This document shows positions 6,893-8,514 of a DNA stretch of 8,514 nt, piece after piece (within the stretch, counting starts at the first letter, position 1; each line of letters opens with the position of its first letter). Origin of the DNA: Desulfonema limicola (GTDB taxonomy: Bacteria; Desulfobacterota; Desulfobacteria; Desulfobacterales; Desulfosalsimonadaceae). The stretch lies in contig DYLE01000105.1 in the NCBI GenBank assembly GCA_020722245.1, positions 1 through 8,514 of the forward strand, written 5' to 3'. Made by a program: the position numbers and the translations under genes. The notes beneath the pieces are model-generated. The model had not been told where the DNA came from, ran no database searches, and worked only from the letters and a program-made list of their open reading frames with translations.

Positions 6893-7324
6893 ATGGCTGA
6901 AAACGAACCCAAGATACTGAGTTTTCTATGCAACTGGTGCAGCTACGGCGCGGCGGATCTCGCTGGCGTCAGCCGCATGGAGTATCCGCCCAACATTCGG
7001 GTCATACGGATTCCATGCACCGGCCGCATGAACCCCAAGTTCATTCTGGCGGGTCTGCGGCAGGGGGCCGACGCCGTCTGGGTATCCGGGTGACATCCCG
7101 GTGAATGTCATTACCTGGATGGTAATTACTATGCCCGCCGAAAATTCGCCCTGATGAAAAACCTGCTGGAGCACACCGGCATCGAGCCGGGACGCCTTCA
7201 TTTCTCCTGGGTGTCATCCGCCGAATCCACTAAATTTGTGGAGGTGGTGAAAAAAATCACCGAAGAAGTCAAAGCCTTGAATTCCAACAAGGCCTACGCC
7301 AAAACCAAACCCAAGGTTGATTAA
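6893..7324 (+). CDS. mvhD: Selenocysteine-containing MvhD/FlxD-type [2Fe-2S] electron-transfer subunit
   Basis: MvhD (also FlxD, VhuD) is a small [2Fe-2S] protein that docks on HdrA and delivers electrons from a hydrogenase, formate dehydrogenase or Flx module. The frame gives 143 residues, the usual size, only if the UGA at 7091-7093 is read through as Sec67. Conserved features are CNWCSYGAAD (Cys13, Cys16), IPCTGR (Cys42), and WVSGUHPGECHYLDGN (Sec67, Cys72) followed by ARRKF. Without recoding the product would stop at residue 66 inside the cluster motif, losing the remaining ligands. AAGGAG at 6876-6881 lies 11 bases upstream of the ATG. The stop is one base before the next ATG, so translational coupling is likely. 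Position directly after hdrA is the normal operon order for hdrA-mvhD and hdrA-flxD pairs. Confidence 0.94.
7091..7093 (+). other. UGA selenocysteine codon of MvhD (Sec67)
   Basis: The TGA lies in SG-x-HPGECHY, where the family has a conserved cluster cysteine. The downstream frame continues the family motif (HPGECHYLDGNYYARR) to a proper TAA at 7322-7324. Sec at this position is known for VhuD of methanogens and for MvhD proteins of some Desulfobacterota. A stem-loop with suitable spacing follows. Confidence 0.92.
7107..7129 (+). promoter_or_regulatory. Bacterial SECIS-like stem-loop for Sec67 of MvhD
   Basis: ATTACC (7110-7115) pairs perfectly with GGTAAT (7121-7126) around a five-base loop TGGAT (7116-7120). 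A C/T mismatch and two further pairs (GT 7107-7108 with AC 7128-7129) extend the stem. The loop begins 23 bases after the UGA and has G at its second position, in line with bacterial SECIS rules. The spacing is nearly identical to the hdrA element (22 bases). Hand pairing only. Confidence 0.65.
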
Positions 7325-7325
7325 A

Positions 7326-8279
7326 ATGACAGCATACACGGACAAAATCAGAGAGATCGCAAAACGCCTGCTGGCCGAAAAAAAGGTCGATATGGTGATC
7401 GGTTTCCGCAAAGGGAGCCTTCCCCTGCTCCATCAGCCCTGCATGGCGACCTCGCCGGAGGCGGCGGATGAACTGGTCTGGGACAGCTGCTGCAGCCTGA
7501 ACCTGGCCAACTACCTCACCGACCGCAAGGAGCGCATCGGCATCGTGGCCAAGGGGTGCGATTCGCGCAACATCGTCACCCATATCCTTGAAAACAAGAT
7601 CAAGCGCGAACAGCTCTACATCATCGGGGTTCCCTGCACCGGCATGATCGACCGCCATAAAATTTGCGCCATGTTTGATAGCGAAATCACGGCGGTCAAG
7701 GAAGAGGGGGATAGCCTGACCGTCTCAGGAGACGGCTTCTCCAAGACCCTTTCCAAACCGGAAATGCTGCGGGACAACTGCGCCGCCTGCACCCACCGCA
7801 ACCCGGTCCTTTATGATGAGATGGTGGCCGAGCCGGTCAGCGAGCAGACAGGGGTGGACCCCTATGCATCGGTCAAAAAAATCGAGGCGCTTTCCCCTGC
7901 TGAGAAACAGGCCTATTTTGACGACCTCATCTCCACCTGCATTCGGTGCTACGCCTGCCGCAACGCCTGCCCTCTCTGTTACTGCCCCACCTGCTTTGTG
8001 GATGAATCCAGGCCCCAGTGGGTCGGAAAAAGCCAGGACCCTGTGGATGTCAAGACCTTCCATATTCTCAGGGCCTACCACTGCGCGGGCAGATGCACGG
8101 ACTGCGGCGCCTGTGAAGCGGCCTGCCCCATGGGAATCAAGGTCCGGGAATTTACCAAAAAGTTAAACAAGGACTGCCTGGAACTGTACGGATGGGAAGC
8201 CGGACTCACCCTCAAGCAGCGGCCTCCCCTGGATACCTTTAAACCCAATGATCCTGAGGAATTTATCATAAGGATATAA
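7326..8279 (+). CDS. FrhB/FdhB-like iron-sulfur protein, probably FlxC-type subunit
   Basis: The 317-residue protein resembles the beta subunit family of F420-reducing hydrogenase and formate dehydrogenase. Visible are VAKGCD (Cys78), IGVPCTGM (Cys104) and CAAC (Cys152, Cys155) in the N-terminal domain. A C-terminal ferredoxin-like part has CIRCYACRNACPLCYCPTC (Cys205, 208, 211, 215, then 218, 220, 223) and CTDCGACEAACP (Cys257, 260, 263, 267), enough for at least two [4Fe-4S] clusters. It has no membrane segment or signal peptide. Following mvhD and preceding an FlxB-like gene, it fits the FlxC place in hdrA-flxDCBA clusters, where such proteins relay electrons between an NADH-oxidising FlxA and HdrA. 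An F420-type flavin role is possible but not shown. The ATG at 7326 is preferred to a TTG at 7317, because AAGG at 7313-7316 is 9 bases from the ATG and too close to the TTG. Confidence 0.8.
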   Translation: MTAYTDKIREIAKRLLAEKKVDMVIGFRKGSLPLLHQPCMATSPEAADELVWDSCCSLNLANYLTDRKERIGIVAKGCDSRNIVTHILENKIKREQLYIIGVPCTGMIDRHKICAMFDSEITAVKEEGDSLTVSGDGFSKTLSKPEMLRDNCAACTHRNPVLYDEMVAEPVSEQTGVDPYASVKKIEALSPAEKQAYFDDLISTCIRCYACRNACPLCYCPTCFVDESRPQWVGKSQDPVDVKTFHILRAYHCAGRCTDCGACEAACPMGIKVREFTKKLNKDCLELYGWEAGLTLKQRPPLDTFKPNDPEEFIIRI

Positions 8280-8299
8280 AAACTTTGACAAGGGCAAAC

Positions 8300-8514
8300 A
8301 TGATGAAACTCATTAGAATCGACAAGCAGGACTGGGCGGCCGGGATCGAGAGGGCAAAAGCCGCCTACCGGGTTTACGGGCCGGTGAAGGAAAAAGAGGA
8401 ATACGAATTCAAGGGGCTGAATCAGGGGCAGCTTCCGGATTTCCAGTTCAAAAACACCCGGCTTTCCCCCAAATCCATCGTCTTTCCCCAATCCGAGGTG
8501 ATGTTCACATACAG
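8300..8514 (+). CDS. AsrA/HydB/FlxB-type [4Fe-4S] subunit, N-terminal part (runs off the right edge)
   Basis: About 71 residues are visible. The beginning MMKLIRIDKQDW and especially RLSPKSIVFPQSEVMFTY match the N-terminal block of the family containing anaerobic sulfite reductase subunit A, sulfhydrogenase beta (HydB) and FlxB. This family carries two C-terminal [4Fe-4S] clusters, which lie beyond the window. AGGG at 8291-8294 is 5 bases from the first ATG (8300) and 8 from the second (8303), so either could be used and the second has the better spacing. The gene follows the FrhB-like gene after 20 bases. In the related clusters the next gene encodes a FAD- and NAD-binding subunit (AsrB, HydG, FlxA), which is therefore predicted just to the right. 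No cluster cysteines are seen yet, so the exact subfamily is open. Confidence 0.78.
   Translation, partial: MMKLIRIDKQDWAAGIERAKAAYRVYGPVKEKEEYEFKGLNQGQLPDFQFKNTRLSPKSIVFPQSEVMFTY

Noticed and set aside
6893..7093. A 66-residue truncated MvhD ending at the UGA
   Set aside because: The family motif continues in frame directly after the UGA to a normal C terminus, and a SECIS-like hairpin is present, so this is Sec rather than a stop.
7317..7325. TTG start for the FrhB-like gene
   Set aside because: It would overlap the mvhD stop and the AAGG ribosome site is adjacent to it; the ATG at 7326 has correct spacing.
1..8514. CRISPR arrays, tRNA or rRNA genes, insertion sequences, toxin-antitoxin or phage genes
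   Set aside because: No spaced direct repeats, cloverleaf, transposase motif or terminal inverted repeats were seen. In particular, no transposase remnant borders the proposed cassette inside hdrA.

Overview
The window most likely comes from a mesophilic sulfate-reducing or syntrophic member of the Desulfobacterota (former Deltaproteobacteria, Desulfobacterales-like). The signs are HdrA-type flavoproteins of about 1000 residues with C-terminal duplicated ferredoxin clusters, MvhD/FlxD-type proteins, and two in-frame UGA codons at positions where these families are known to carry selenocysteine. This placement rests on remembered family features, not on a search.

Layout: the 5' end of miaA (tRNA dimethylallyltransferase) runs leftward off the window at 1-295. 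A 261-bp AT-rich divergent spacer follows, with a sigma70-like promoter at 404-432. From 557 to the right edge every gene points right and forms one redox operon: a 127-residue N-terminal piece of HdrA with Sec60 (557-940); a NuoE/HydC-type [2Fe-2S] protein (1006-1497); a NuoF/HydB-type NADH-FMN protein (1519-3426); a 145-bp spacer with inverted repeats; a 1085-residue fusion of a NuoG/HydA-type ferredoxin front end to HdrA (3572-6829); a Sec-containing MvhD/FlxD (6893-7324); an FrhB/FdhB-like iron-sulfur protein, perhaps FlxC-like (7326-8279); and the start of an AsrA/HydB/FlxB-like [4Fe-4S] protein (8300-8514, cut off).

The main discovery candidate is a split hdrA gene with a NADH-dehydrogenase cassette between its halves. 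The short HdrA piece ends just after its first CxxCxxCxxxCP motif. The fusion resumes HdrA similarity at the matching point (about residue 197, base 4160) and lacks exactly the missing N-terminal FAD domain. The two parts add up to about 1016 residues, the usual size of the long HdrA form. Between them lie nuoE, nuoF and the N-terminal part of a nuoG/hydA-like gene, so the locus reads as if a NuoE-NuoF-NuoG' cassette had been inserted at codon ~127 of hdrA. Viewed from the other side, it is a HydABC/Hnd-like trimer in which the hydrogen-producing H-cluster domain has been replaced by HdrA.

Proposed function (inference): NADH electrons enter through NuoF FMN and the NuoE/NuoG'-type clusters, pass to the HdrA flavin and cluster chain, and connect through MvhD to the FrhB/FlxB-like subunits, with flavin-based bifurcation or confurcation involving ferredoxin. 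No HdrB, HdrC, NiFe hydrogenase or H-cluster is present in the window, so the partner substrate is not visible. A FlxA-type FAD/NAD subunit is predicted just beyond the right edge; if present, the complex would have two separate NAD(H) entry points.
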